This document shows positions 54,596 through 63,670 of a DNA stretch of 64,000 nucleotides, piece after piece (position 1 is the first letter of the stretch; the number at the start of each line of letters is the position of its first letter). Source of the DNA: Thermosulfuriphilus ammonigenes (lineage in GTDB: Bacteria; Desulfobacterota; Thermodesulfobacteria; Thermodesulfobacteriales; ST65); NCBI RefSeq assembly GCF_011207455.1, contig NZ_CP048877.1:2223346-2287345 (forward strand), given 5' to 3'. Position numbers and translations under genes: made by a program. The notes below the pieces were generated by a model that worked only from the letters and a program-made list of their open reading frames with translations, was not told the origin of the DNA and ran no database searches.

Positions 54596-57500
54596 ATGAA
54601 GCGGCGTTTAATTTACTACACCTCTTCGGGAACAGAGCTGGTCAGCCTTTCAGCAGCGGCTAAGCGTCTAAAAAGGGAGGGTATTCCCCTTGAGGTGGTA
54701 GCCAGGAGCCGTCTTGACGTCTTTGACCGGCGTCAGGTGGCCAGGCTGGTCAGTCTGGGCCGGGAAGCCGAGGCGGTGATCATCTGCCCTCATGGCGGGG
54801 AAGACTCTGTCCCCGGCTGTAGAGATCTCCTGGCCGGGGCCAGTAAAGCCCTGATCCATATTCAGCCCACTGGCGGAAGCGACGATGACCTGGCCCTGGC
54901 TCAGAGTTACTGCGATCTTAACTCCCCGAAGTTTAAAAGACGCTATCTTTATCTTCGCTATGGCGACGAAGAAAATCTCTACCGTCTCTTGCGATTTGTC
55001 TTCTGGGAGCTTACCGGAGAAGGGCCCGAACCCCCACCACCAAGCCCTCCAGCCTTTGAGGGGATCTATCACCCCCTTTATTCCGGCCCCATGGAGGTCG
55101 AGGCCTATCTTTCCTGGGCCAGGGAGCGTCTGGGAGAGGCTCGTCCGATTGTAGGGCTCTGGTTTTTTCAAGGCTATCGCCTCTCGGGAGATCTGGCCCC
55201 CGTTGACCGATTCATTGAGCTCCTTGAGGCCCGTGGGGCTATAGCCCTGGCTGTTTTCCATCGGCGCTTTATGGAAGAAGGCCTTCCGGCCCTTTCACCC
55301 GGGGCGGTGGCCGAAAAATTTTTCTGCCTCCACGGTCAGGTGGTCATAGACTGCCTGATAAATCTTCAGCCCTTCTCCATGACCCTTCTCTGGCCAGAGA
55401 CCAAGACCATTTATCCTCACCTGGATGTTCCGGTTATCCAGGCCGTGGTTAGTTTCTCCTCCCGGGCCCAGTGGGAGGAAGGGCTCCAGGGCCTCTCGCC
55501 CATGGATCTTTCTATCTCCGTGGCCCAGCCGGAGCTGGACGGCTGCCTTATCTCCACCATTGTGGCCACCAGAGAGGTGGTAGGTAAGGATGAGATCACC
55601 GGGGCCACCCTGGCTCGGCTAGTTCCTGTAGAGGAGCGGGTAAAAAAGGTGGTCTCTCAGGCCCTTTCCTGGGCCAATCTAAGGCGGACTCCCCCTGAGA
55701 GGCGGCGTCTGGCCATTGTCTTTCATCACTATCCTCCCCGGGCCGACCGACTGGGGTGCGCCTTTGGGCTTGATAGTTTCGAGAGTGTGGCCCGCTTGCT
55801 TGTTGAGCTCAAAGAGGCCGGATACCACCTGGAACGCCTATATGAAGACGGCAACGCCGTGGCTCGGGAGCTTCTGGCCTCCCTCATCTCTGATCGACGG
55901 TACCTTTCTCCTCAGGAGATGGCCTCCCGAGCGGTGGGTTCTATTTCGGCCGACAGGGCCCTTGTCTGGCACGAGCAGCGGCCCTCAAAGGTCAAAGAGA
56001 AAATGGAAGCCAGCTGGGGAAGGCCTCCTGCTGGCCCTTTTGTCCACGAGGGGAGGACCCTTTTTTGGGGGGTGATTAATGGAAATATTTTTATTACCCT
56101 ACAGCCCCCGCGGGGGCACTTAGAAAGGCTGGAAAACCTCTCTTCAGAGCAGCTCAATCTGCATGATCCCGAGCTTCCCCCGACCCATCACTATCTCTTC
56201 TTCTACCGCTGGCTGCGGGATGACTTTGGGGCCCAGGCGGTGATTCATGTTGGCAAGCACGGCTCCTTAGAATGGCTACCGGGCAAGGCTGTAGCCCTCT
56301 CTGAGGAGTGCTACCCAGACTTGGCCATCACCGATCTACCCAATATCTACCCATACATTGTTAATGATCCTGGCGAGGGCACCCAGGCCAAAAGACGGAG
56401 CTACTGTGCCATTATTGACCACATGATACCGCCTCAGATGGCGGCCGGCCATTACGGAGAGCTGGAGGAGATCGCGGAGAAGATAGACCAGTGGCGCCTC
56501 CTTCAGGGTGAGGATCCGGCCAAGGCCCAGCTTGTCTTTGAGAAGATCAAGGCTTTAGCCACAAAGGCCAAGCTCGATGAAGATTTGAACCTGAAGCTTA
56601 AAGACACCCCGGAAGACTACGTTGAGTCTCTTCACCACTACCTGGAAGAGATTGCCGAGACCCACGTAAACGATGGGCTCCATGTGCTGGGAAAACCGCC
56701 CGAAGGGAAACGTCTGTACTCCACTCTTTCAGCCATGGTCAAAGTCTCTCTTGAGAGACCATCCCCCCATGAGGTTTTAAAAGAACTTTTCCCGGAACTT
56801 AAGGCCTCAGAGAGGGTGGCCAGGGTGGAGAAGATGATCGAAGAGGCCCTGGTCAAGGGATCTTTTCCCCCAGATCCCCGGCTGAGAGAAGCCCTCTCTT
56901 TTATCTGTCAGGATCTTTGGCCCCGGATTCAGGGGATCCGGGAAGAGATTGATTTTCTGGTGGCTGCCTTATCCGGTAGATTCGTTCCACCTGGACCATC
57001 AGGGGCTCCCACCAGGGGGACCTACGAGGTTTTGCCTACCGGGAGAAACTTTTATTCCGTGGATCCTTTGAAGATCCCCTCTCCGGAGGCCTGGGAGACC
57101 GGGGTCAGACAGGCCCGGGCCCTTATGGCCAGACACCTTAAAGACCACGGTCGCTATCCCCGGGCCCTGGCCATGGTCATCTGGGGGTCTCCCACCATGC
57201 GTACCCGGGGTGATGACTTGGCCGAGGCTCTTTATCTTCTGGGGACAAGGCCGGTGTGGCATCAGAGCGGACGCGTATTGGGAGTAGAGGTTATTCCCAC
57301 CGAGGAGCTGGAGTTTCCTCGAGTAGATGTGACCATCCGCACCAGTGGCTTTTTCCGGGACGCCTTTCCCAATCTCCTTAACCTTCTAGACCAGGCCATC
57401 TGTTTGGTCGCCCGGCTCAAGGAACCGTCAGAGAAGAATTTTTTGGCGGCCCACGTAAAGGAAGATCTGGAGAGACTTGTTCTAGAAGGACTCTCGCCTG

Positions 57501-58237
57501 AGGAGGCCTTCCGTCGGGCCAGCTTCCGCGTTTTTTCTGATCGGCCGGGGACCTACGGGGCCGGAGTAGGGGAGATCCTTGACTCCGGTCGCTGGGAGCG
57601 ACCAGAGGATCTTGGGGATGTCTATATCCGCTGGGGTGGCTACGCTTACGGTGAAAATACATATGGGGCTGCGGCCACCGAAGACTTCCGCCGGACCCTG
57701 TCCCGGGTGGAGGTGACGGTCAAAAACGTGGACACCCGCGAGATGGACATCTTCTCCTCTGACGACTTTAATGCCTACCACGGAGGCCTTAATACCGCTG
57801 TTCTTTCGGCCCGGGGGGAAGCCCCCGTTTCCTACACGGGAGATTCTGCTGATCCTCGAGCCCCTAAGATCCGGACCACGGCCGAGGAGGCCAGATTCAT
57901 CTTTCGGACTCGGGTTCTTAACCCCCGCTGGATCGAAGGCATGAAACGGCACGGCTATAAGGGAGCCGGAGATCTTTCTCGTCTGGTGGATATCTGTTTC
58001 CAGTGGGATGCCACCAGTAAGGTTCTCGATGATTGGATGTATGAGTCTCTGGCCCGAACCTATGCCCTTGATACCGAAATGCAACGTTTCTTTGAGAAAC
58101 ATAACCCCCACGCCCTGCTAAACATTGCCGAGCGTCTCCTGGAGGCCGCCCGCCGCGGTCTGTGGAGAGAGCCAGAAGAAAAGACCATTGATGACCTTAC
58201 CGACCTTTTCCTGAAGATGGAGGCCCAGGTGGAATGA
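54596..58237 (+). CDS. cobN: Cobaltochelatase CobN subunit (or CobN-like)
   Basis: 1213 residues, complete, of the CobN/BchH magnesium-cobalt chelatase family. Clear signatures are HVGKHGSLEWLPGKAVALS (about 545-563), LPNIYPYIVNDPGEGTQAKRR and NPRWIEGMKRHGYKGA near the C-terminus. Large-subunit chelatases insert cobalt into hydrogenobyrinate diamide with CobS/CobT or ChlI/ChlD; no such AAA partner is in the window. The gene follows a cobalamin riboswitch, and it overlaps the radical SAM gene by ATGA. CobN-like proteins also occur in B12-regulated transport loci without de novo aerobic synthesis, so salvage or metal handling is possible. Confidence 0.9.
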   Translation: MKRRLIYYTSSGTELVSLSAAAKRLKREGIPLEVVARSRLDVFDRRQVARLVSLGREAEAVIICPHGGEDSVPGCRDLLAGASKALIHIQPTGGSDDDLALAQSYCDLNSPKFKRRYLYLRYGDEENLYRLLRFVFWELTGEGPEPPPPSPPAFEGIYHPLYSGPMEVEAYLSWARERLGEARPIVGLWFFQGYRLSGDLAPVDRFIELLEARGAIALAVFHRRFMEEGLPALSPGAVAEKFFCLHGQVVIDCLINLQPFSMTLLWPETKTIYPHLDVPVIQAVVSFSSRAQWEEGLQGLSPMDLSISVAQPELDGCLISTIVATREVVGKDEITGATLARLVPVEERVKKVVSQALSWANLRRTPPERRRLAIVFHHYPPRADRLGCAFGLDSFESVARLLVELKEAGYHLERLYEDGNAVARELLASLISDRRYLSPQEMASRAVGSISADRALVWHEQRPSKVKEKMEASWGRPPAGPFVHEGRTLFWGVINGNIFITLQPPRGHLERLENLSSEQLNLHDPELPPTHHYLFFYRWLRDDFGAQAVIHVGKHGSLEWLPGKAVALSEECYPDLAITDLPNIYPYIVNDPGEGTQAKRRSYCAIIDHMIPPQMAAGHYGELEEIAEKIDQWRLLQGEDPAKAQLVFEKIKALATKAKLDEDLNLKLKDTPEDYVESLHHYLEEIAETHVNDGLHVLGKPPEGKRLYSTLSAMVKVSLERPSPHEVLKELFPELKASERVARVEKMIEEALVKGSFPPDPRLREALSFICQDLWPRIQGIREEIDFLVAALSGRFVPPGPSGAPTRGTYEVLPTGRNFYSVDPLKIPSPEAWETGVRQARALMARHLKDHGRYPRALAMVIWGSPTMRTRGDDLAEALYLLGTRPVWHQSGRVLGVEVIPTEELEFPRVDVTIRTSGFFRDAFPNLLNLLDQAICLVARLKEPSEKNFLAAHVKEDLERLVLEGLSPEEAFRRASFRVFSDRPGTYGAGVGEILDSGRWERPEDLGDVYIRWGGYAYGENTYGAAATEDFRRTLSRVEVTVKNVDTREMDIFSSDDFNAYHGGLNTAVLSARGEAPVSYTGDSADPRAPKIRTTAEEARFIFRTRVLNPRWIEGMKRHGYKGAGDLSRLVDICFQWDATSKVLDDWMYESLARTYALDTEMQRFFEKHNPHALLNIAERLLEAARRGLWREPEEKTIDDLTDLFLKMEAQVE

Positions 58238-59232
58238 ATTCCCCGGAACTTTTGGTAATCATCCTGACCACCTCCTGTAACCTTTCCTGTCGGTATTGCT
58301 ACCTTGACTGCTCCTCATCCGGGGAGACCATGGCCGAAGAGGTGCTTTACACGGCCCTCTCTGGCCTGAAAGAGGCTCCGCGGGAGGTGATTATCTCTGG
58401 GGGAGAACCCACCCTGGTCCCCGAATCTTTGGAGACGGCCTTGAGGCTTGTCCGGAAGCGTTTTCCCCGGGTCAGGCTTTCCCTCCAGAGCAATGGAACT
58501 CTCTTTGATTCCCGGCTTGTCCAGATTTTACGGAAATACCGGGTAGGCCTTGGTCTAAGCTTAGATGGCCCCCCAGAAGTAAATGAATCCCTGAGGGGTG
58601 AAAGCCGGGCCGTTGTCTCCAGCCTAAAGTTGCTTAGCCGGGAGGCCTACCCCTGTGGCATAACTATCACCCTGACTGACAAGAGCGTCTCCTTCTTGCC
58701 GGAGACGGTCCTTTTTCTGGCCCAGTTTGAGGCGGTAAGGAGCCTGGGGCTGGATCTTCTGAGACTTGCCGGCCGGGCCACCCGGGAAGAGCTTCCCAGG
58801 CCAGAGGCTCTCAAAAAGGGGCTTAAAGGGCTCAAGCAGGCCCTTGCCTGGCTAAAGGCCAGGGGGCGGTCCCTTAGCTTGAGGGAAAAAAGGCCCCGAA
58901 CCAGTAGGTCTTACTGTCCGGCGGCCCGGGGAAGATCCCTGGTTCTTACCCCCTCTGGGGAGATTTACCCCTGCGCCAGCCTTGTTGGCCGGCGGGAATA
59001 CCTCCTGGGAGAGGCGGGGAAGGGGCTGTCTCCCCGGAGACTTACCTCTTCCTGCGAGGGTTGCCCCAGAGAGGAAGACTGCCCCGGGCGCTGCCCCTCA
59101 CGGTTTATCCTTTCCCCCCAGGGAGGGGCCTTAGAGTGTTTGCTTCGTGGGGAGCTTGTTTCCGGGCTGGACGCCCCAAAGAGATACTTCAAGGAGACCG
59201 TCCATGCTGGTCAATCTGTTATCTCCTTATGA
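58234..59232 (+). CDS. Radical SAM protein with complete SPASM domain
   Basis: 332 residues. The radical SAM cluster Cys are 15, 19 and 22 (SCNLSCRYC), with SGGEPT (SAM binding) at about 55-60. The C-terminal SPASM layout is complete: Cys228, then G-X4-C ending in Cys247, then Cys274-X2-Cys277-X5-Cys283-X3-Cys287 and Cys302, giving two auxiliary 4Fe-4S clusters. SPASM enzymes modify peptides or proteins (PqqE, anSME, sactipeptide maturases) or are mycofactocin-type; I know of no standard member in B12 loci. No small precursor peptide gene is adjacent. Overlaps cobN and cbiZ, so co-translated. Substrate unknown. Confidence 0.85.
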   Translation: MNSPELLVIILTTSCNLSCRYCYLDCSSSGETMAEEVLYTALSGLKEAPREVIISGGEPTLVPESLETALRLVRKRFPRVRLSLQSNGTLFDSRLVQILRKYRVGLGLSLDGPPEVNESLRGESRAVVSSLKLLSREAYPCGITITLTDKSVSFLPETVLFLAQFEAVRSLGLDLLRLAGRATREELPRPEALKKGLKGLKQALAWLKARGRSLSLREKRPRTSRSYCPAARGRSLVLTPSGEIYPCASLVGRREYLLGEAGKGLSPRRLTSSCEGCPREEDCPGRCPSRFILSPQGGALECLLRGELVSGLDAPKRYFKETVHAGQSVISL

Positions 59233-60346
59233 GGGTCTGGTCCTCTTCCGGGCTGAAAAGATTCTCTACGGTCGGCTAGAGAGGCCGCATCTGGTCATCT
59301 CTACCTGTAGGGTAAACGGAGGCCTGAGAGAGGATATCACCTATGTGGCCAACCACCAGGCCTGTGAGCCCAAGGCCTGTCCTGGAGAAAGACACGGTAG
59401 CTGTTTGGCCGTTAGGGACCCGGCCGCTTATCACCAGCGGGTTTGCCACTACCATCAGCTTCCTCCAGAGGCCACGGTGCTTCTGGGAACGGCGGCCAAT
59501 ATGAATCTGGCTGGCATAGGAATGGAGGAGTTTAGGGCCCTGAAGGTGATCTGTCTGGCTACGGCCGGGGTGGAGACCAACGCCGGACGGGCCGGAGACC
59601 CGGCCCAGGTTTATGAGTGGGAAGGACAGTTTGAACGTTTATGCCCTCAGGCCGGGACTATTAATCTTCTTCTATTTATTAATCAGGAGCTAACACCGGC
59701 GGCCCTGGTGCGTTCTATCAAAATGGCCACCGAGGCCAAAACCTCTGTGCTTCAGGAACTCAACGTTCCCTCCCGTTACTCTCAAGGTCTGGCCACGGGA
59801 ACCGGTACAGACCAGATAGCCGTGGCCGCCCTTAAAACTGACAGGCGTCCCCTCTCTGGGGCCGGCAAACATGTCAAACTGGGGGAACTTCTGGCCCGGG
59901 CCACCAGAAAGGCGATACGGCGGGCCCTTTCCTTTCAAAACAAACTCACTCCGGAGACGGTTCGTTATGTCCCCCGACTCCTTGAGCGTTTTGGTCTGGG
60001 AGAATCAGGTCTCCTTGAGGCCTTAAAGGAGCGCCTATCTCCTAAAGATTTTCTCCTTCTTGAGCGCAATCATCGATCCGTCTTGTCCGATAGCATTTTG
60101 GTGGCCCACACCCTGGCCTATGTCCACCTGATGGATCAGCTAAGTTGGGGAGTCGTCCCTCAGGAAAGCGCCCCCGAGATCTTCCTTTCCCAGGCCGCTT
60201 TGGTGGCGGCCAGCCTCTCAGGCAAGTTCTCCCGCTATGGCCTCTATCTTGAGAGCCTTGAGCCCTGGAAGGAGGACCCCCTCTGTCTCTTCCTTCAGGC
60301 TCTGGCCCTTGGTTTTGCCGAGAAATGGGACGTGCCCTATCATTAA
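59204..60346 (+). CDS. cbiZ: Adenosylcobinamide amidohydrolase CbiZ with C-terminal extension
   Basis: 380 residues from the ATG at 59204 (AAGGAG ahead; the longer frame from 59147 lies inside the radical SAM gene). Residues about 10-245 are the CbiZ domain: NMNLAGIGMEEFRAL, ATAGVETNAGRAGDPA, TEAKTSVLQELNVPSRYS and ATGTGTDQIAVAA. CbiZ cleaves the aminopropanol side chain from adenosylcobinamide or pseudocobalamins so that the corrinoid can be rebuilt with another lower ligand. Residues 246-380 are an extra helical domain I do not recognise. The context supports corrinoid salvage. Confidence 0.9.
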   Translation: MLVNLLSPYEGLVLFRAEKILYGRLERPHLVISTCRVNGGLREDITYVANHQACEPKACPGERHGSCLAVRDPAAYHQRVCHYHQLPPEATVLLGTAANMNLAGIGMEEFRALKVICLATAGVETNAGRAGDPAQVYEWEGQFERLCPQAGTINLLLFINQELTPAALVRSIKMATEAKTSVLQELNVPSRYSQGLATGTGTDQIAVAALKTDRRPLSGAGKHVKLGELLARATRKAIRRALSFQNKLTPETVRYVPRLLERFGLGESGLLEALKERLSPKDFLLLERNHRSVLSDSILVAHTLAYVHLMDQLSWGVVPQESAPEIFLSQAALVAASLSGKFSRYGLYLESLEPWKEDPLCLFLQALALGFAEKWDVPYH

Positions 60347-62067
60347 TTTTTTTAGCGGCTCTTATCTGCTCCTGTAGCCAAAAAGAGGCCCCCACCACCC
60401 TTGAGGCCCGGTTTGAGCCTCTGGGGCTCAGGGTCTTCGGTGGTCCCTTCCGGGAGCCCCTCGAGCTTTATGATTCTGAGGGGAATCTTGTCCTGGCTTA
60501 CCCCCCCCTGGCCGCCCGGGAGGTTTTGATGATCTTCCCCTGGCAACCAGAAAGGGATTATCGTCTCCATTTGGGAAAGACCTCCCTGGCTCTCAAGGCT
60601 CCCCCAAAGAGGCCTCTTCTTAAGGTGACCGTATTCTCTCCCCTGGGACAGCGCCCTCAAGAATACTTTCTGCCAGGAGATCTTCCTGAGCGCTTTCTCC
60701 TGGCCGGACCGGATCGGGATTTTGAGGTGGCCATTCTCCTGGAGTCCCTTTCCCTGAGGCCGGTGGTGGCCCTTATCGGTGGAGAGGAGATCCGACTGGA
60801 AGGAGAGTTCAGCCGGGGTTTCGTTCGCCGGAGGATCCATTTTGCCCCGGAGATCGGGGAGATCCATCTTTCATTTGAAATAAAAAGCCCCTTTTTCTAC
60901 CAACGATCCCTGATCTTTTCCTACCGTCCCCTTTCCCTTAAGGGGGCCGTAGAGGTTGTCTCCTGGAATGTGCCCACTGACGCCTATGGCTTCATCGAGG
61001 GGCACAGGGAGCGTAATACCCTGGTGGCCCCTGTGCCCTTGTGGGAGAGGCTTGGTTATAGCCTGGGAATCAAAGCCAAGGGCTTCTCTCGCTTTGAACC
61101 CTTTGCCTTTCAGACTCTCATTTTGAAGAACCATCTTGATTTGCCTCTTACCCTTCTTATCCAGGCCGATTTTTTGGACCCCAAAACCAGAAGGCCTGTG
61201 GCCGGCTTCTATCCCAAACAGTTTGGACCCACCGGGGGAACCAAAAAGATCATTGCCTTTGTGGATCTTCCGCCGCGGGGTATGTCCCGGGCTATCTTGC
61301 CCATTTATCTAGATAAGACCGTGCCGCCAGGGGAATATCTGCGCCGGGTCACGGTGACCACCTTAGGACAGGAGACCCCTATCCTGTCGCTTGAGGCTCC
61401 CCTGGGGGTGGTTCGAGGAAGCTCCTTTTTTACCGCCGCCCTTATGGTGGTGATTGTCGTTGGGGTGGGATACAGCCTGTCGCTTTTGTTTCTCCTGCGG
61501 CGCTATCTGGCCCGTTTTAATCTCCGCTCCCTGGTCCTTATTTCCCTTATGGGAGCCGTGGGCTTTGGACTCGATTTTCTCGGAGGGCTGGTTTCAAATG
61601 TTCTTTATGGGCTGCTGGGCCCCTTCAATATTTTAGTGGGGGGGCTGATCACCGAAACCACTCATTATCTGGTTCTTTCAGCCATAATATATCTTCTGCC
61701 CTTTCCGGGCACCGTAACCCTGGCCGGACTCATTACCTATCTTATGGGGGGGATTCTTATGGGGGGGTTCGGAGTCACTGATGCCGTCTTTGTCGGGAGT
61801 CGTTTGGCCTATCAAGAAGGCTTCCTTTTGGCCTTCGGTGTTACCAGGGGAGGCCAGCCAAGGAGACTCCCGCTGGCCCTTTCCCTCTCTTTGGCCGATG
61901 CCTTCTCCACGGCCAGCTCCCTGGTCCTTCATGCCACCTTTTATCGTCTCTTTTTTCCCTTGTGGTATGTGGCCCTGGCGGTGGTGGTCAAGGGGTTTCT
62001 TTATACCTTCTTGGGGGTCCTCTGGGGGATTCCCTTCGGCCGGGTTCTGAGGCGGGTGGAACGATGA
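60325..62067 (+). CDS. Lipoprotein-like ectodomain fused to an ECF S-component-like membrane domain
   Basis: 580 residues. A signal peptide with Cys17 or Cys19 (ALICSC; lipobox-like, residue -2 is unusual) opens the chain. Residues 20-365 are a beta-rich periplasmic region, including VEVVSWNVPTDAYGF and RPVAGFYPKQFGPTGG. A TM helix at 368-392 follows, then about five or six helices (400-575) with GPFNILVGGLITETTHYLV and GGILMGGFGVTD, resembling ECF S-components such as ThiW/YkoE-like proteins. It sits between cbiZ and the ECF ATPase gene, which shares ATGA with it. It is therefore the likely substrate-binding subunit for a corrinoid or precursor, with the outer domain replacing a BtuF-type binding protein (inference). 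Family not recognised. Confidence 0.72.
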   Translation: MGRALSLIFLAALICSCSQKEAPTTLEARFEPLGLRVFGGPFREPLELYDSEGNLVLAYPPLAAREVLMIFPWQPERDYRLHLGKTSLALKAPPKRPLLKVTVFSPLGQRPQEYFLPGDLPERFLLAGPDRDFEVAILLESLSLRPVVALIGGEEIRLEGEFSRGFVRRRIHFAPEIGEIHLSFEIKSPFFYQRSLIFSYRPLSLKGAVEVVSWNVPTDAYGFIEGHRERNTLVAPVPLWERLGYSLGIKAKGFSRFEPFAFQTLILKNHLDLPLTLLIQADFLDPKTRRPVAGFYPKQFGPTGGTKKIIAFVDLPPRGMSRAILPIYLDKTVPPGEYLRRVTVTTLGQETPILSLEAPLGVVRGSSFFTAALMVVIVVGVGYSLSLLFLLRRYLARFNLRSLVLISLMGAVGFGLDFLGGLVSNVLYGLLGPFNILVGGLITETTHYLVLSAIIYLLPFPGTVTLAGLITYLMGGILMGGFGVTDAVFVGSRLAYQEGFLLAFGVTRGGQPRRLPLALSLSLADAFSTASSLVLHATFYRLFFPLWYVALAVVVKGFLYTFLGVLWGIPFGRVLRRVER

Positions 62068-63470
62068 AACCGGCCCTGGAGATAAAGAATCTCAGCTTCA
62101 CCTATCCTGGACGCCCCGTTCCCAGTCTTCAAGGAATTAATCTTACGATAGAAGAGGGGGAGTTTGTTCTTATCTGCGGCCCGACTGGTTGTGGTAAAAG
62201 CACCCTCCTTTCCTGTATAAATGGTCTTATCCCCCACGAAAGCGGTGGTCTTTTGGAGGGGAGTGTTTTTCTCTTTGGCCAGAATGTCGCCCTGTCTCGG
62301 CCCGGGGATCTCTTTCCCCAGGTAGCTACCGTCTTCCAGAATCCATCGACCCAGATCGTCTCCGGGACTTTGGCCGATGAGGTAGCCTTTGGTCTGGAGA
62401 ATCTTGGTCTTCCTGGCCAGACAATTAGGGCCCGGGTAGAAGAAGCCCTTAGGCTGGCTGGCCTCTGGGAAAGGAGAGACTCTCCTCCGGAGGCCCTCTC
62501 CGGGGGACAGAGACAGCGCCTGGCCATTGTTGCTGCTCTGGCTGTCCGTCCCCGGCTCTTACTCCTTGATGAACCCGTCTCCCAGCTTGATCCCCTGGCC
62601 ACCAAGGAAGTCTTGTCTTTGATAAGAGAAATTGTCTCCCGGGGTGATTTGACGGTGATCATGGTGGAACATCGCCTGGATGAAGCCCTACCACTTGTCT
62701 CCCGAATAGTGGAGATGGATTCAGGCCGGATCATCTACAACGGTCCGGTATCTGAAAAAAAAGATCCCTTTACCTTTAGTGGTGATCCCTTTGAGGCCCT
62801 CAAACTCCGCTGCTCTCCCCTGAGCCCTCCCTCAGGCCCTCCTGTCTTGCGTCTCAAAGATATTTCCTTCACCTATTCTGGAGGGCCCCGTATCCTTAAT
62901 GGAGTAAACCTTACCTTTTACCAAGGTGAGAGGGTTGCCATACTCGGACCCAATGGATCGGGTAAATCGACTCTTCTTCACCTCCTGGCTGGCCTGAAGA
63001 GGCCCACTGGAGGACAGATCGAAAATTTCCTTCCCCGCCGAAAGGGGTGCTTACCCATCGCTCTTCTTCTTCAGGATCCGGACCTCATGCTTTTTCGCTT
63101 TCGGGTAAGCTCAGAGCTGGCCTTTGCTCCCGAGTTTCTGGGGCTTCCGGCCAAGCAGGTAAAGCTCCGGGTGGAGAAGGCCCTTGAGACCTTTAGCCTT
63201 GAAGCTTTTAAGGATGATCCGCCTTTTTCTCTCTCTCGTGGCCAGCGTCTGCGCACAGCTCTGGCCTCTTTGGTCACGGGGGCTCCGCAGATACTGCTTC
63301 TTGATGAACCAACCACCGGTCAGGATCGCCTGCAGGTGGAACGTCTTATGGAGAATCTCTCTAACCTGGCCAATCTTCTAATTTTTACTACCCATGATCT
63401 GGATCTGGCCCGTCGCTTTGCCACCCGAAGAGTGGTCTTTAAGTTTGGTGAGGTGGCTGATGAATTTTGA
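62064..63470 (+). CDS. Double ECF-type ABC ATPase (EcfA-EcfA' fusion)
   Basis: 468 residues from ATG 62064, overlapping the previous stop; the longer frame from 61962 is not used. Two ATP-binding domains follow each other. Domain 1: Walker A GPTGCGKSTL, signature LSGGQRQRL, Walker B LLLLDEPVSQLDP. Domain 2 (from about residue 265): Walker A GPNGSGKSTL, signature LSRGQRLRTALA (Arg in place of the second Gly), Walker B ILLLDEPTTGQD. It drives transport with EcfT (52545-53390) and the S-component-like protein just upstream. The altered second signature suggests one site is weaker, as in other asymmetric ECF ATPases. Confidence 0.93.
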   Translation: MKPALEIKNLSFTYPGRPVPSLQGINLTIEEGEFVLICGPTGCGKSTLLSCINGLIPHESGGLLEGSVFLFGQNVALSRPGDLFPQVATVFQNPSTQIVSGTLADEVAFGLENLGLPGQTIRARVEEALRLAGLWERRDSPPEALSGGQRQRLAIVAALAVRPRLLLLDEPVSQLDPLATKEVLSLIREIVSRGDLTVIMVEHRLDEALPLVSRIVEMDSGRIIYNGPVSEKKDPFTFSGDPFEALKLRCSPLSPPSGPPVLRLKDISFTYSGGPRILNGVNLTFYQGERVAILGPNGSGKSTLLHLLAGLKRPTGGQIENFLPRRKGCLPIALLLQDPDLMLFRFRVSSELAFAPEFLGLPAKQVKLRVEKALETFSLEAFKDDPPFSLSRGQRLRTALASLVTGAPQILLLDEPTTGQDRLQVERLMENLSNLANLLIFTTHDLDLARRFATRRVVFKFGEVADEF

Positions 63471-63473
63471 GCC

Positions 63474-63518
63474 AAATTGAGGGCCGATTCATTTGGTAAA
63501 TTGAAGGCCGATTCATTT
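63474..63518. repeat. Tandem 24-base repeat after the ECF ATPase gene
   Basis: Two copies of AAATTGA(G/A)GGCCGATTCATTT (21 bases) stand 24 bases apart, right after the stop codon; they differ at one position. No larger inverted repeat was found. It could be a protein-binding site or a residue of slippage. Confidence 0.6.
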
Positions 63519-63670
63519 TTTCTAAAAAATATTTTCACAATTCCTCCAAGAAAAAAAGAATTTCTGAAAAACAGCGATTAATTAAATGTTTTAGAAATAA
63601 AAGTTTAGCTAATTCGCTTTTATTCCCCTAAATGTTCTTAAATTTTCCTTAACAAGCAAATTTTTTTGTC

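Noticed and set aside
57482..58111. Minus-strand frame inside cobN
   Set aside because: Shadow of cobN; no ribosome site or domain.
61962..62063. Upstream start for the ECF ATPase
   Set aside because: Gly-rich stretch inside the preceding gene; the ATG at 62064 overlaps the stop as ATGA.
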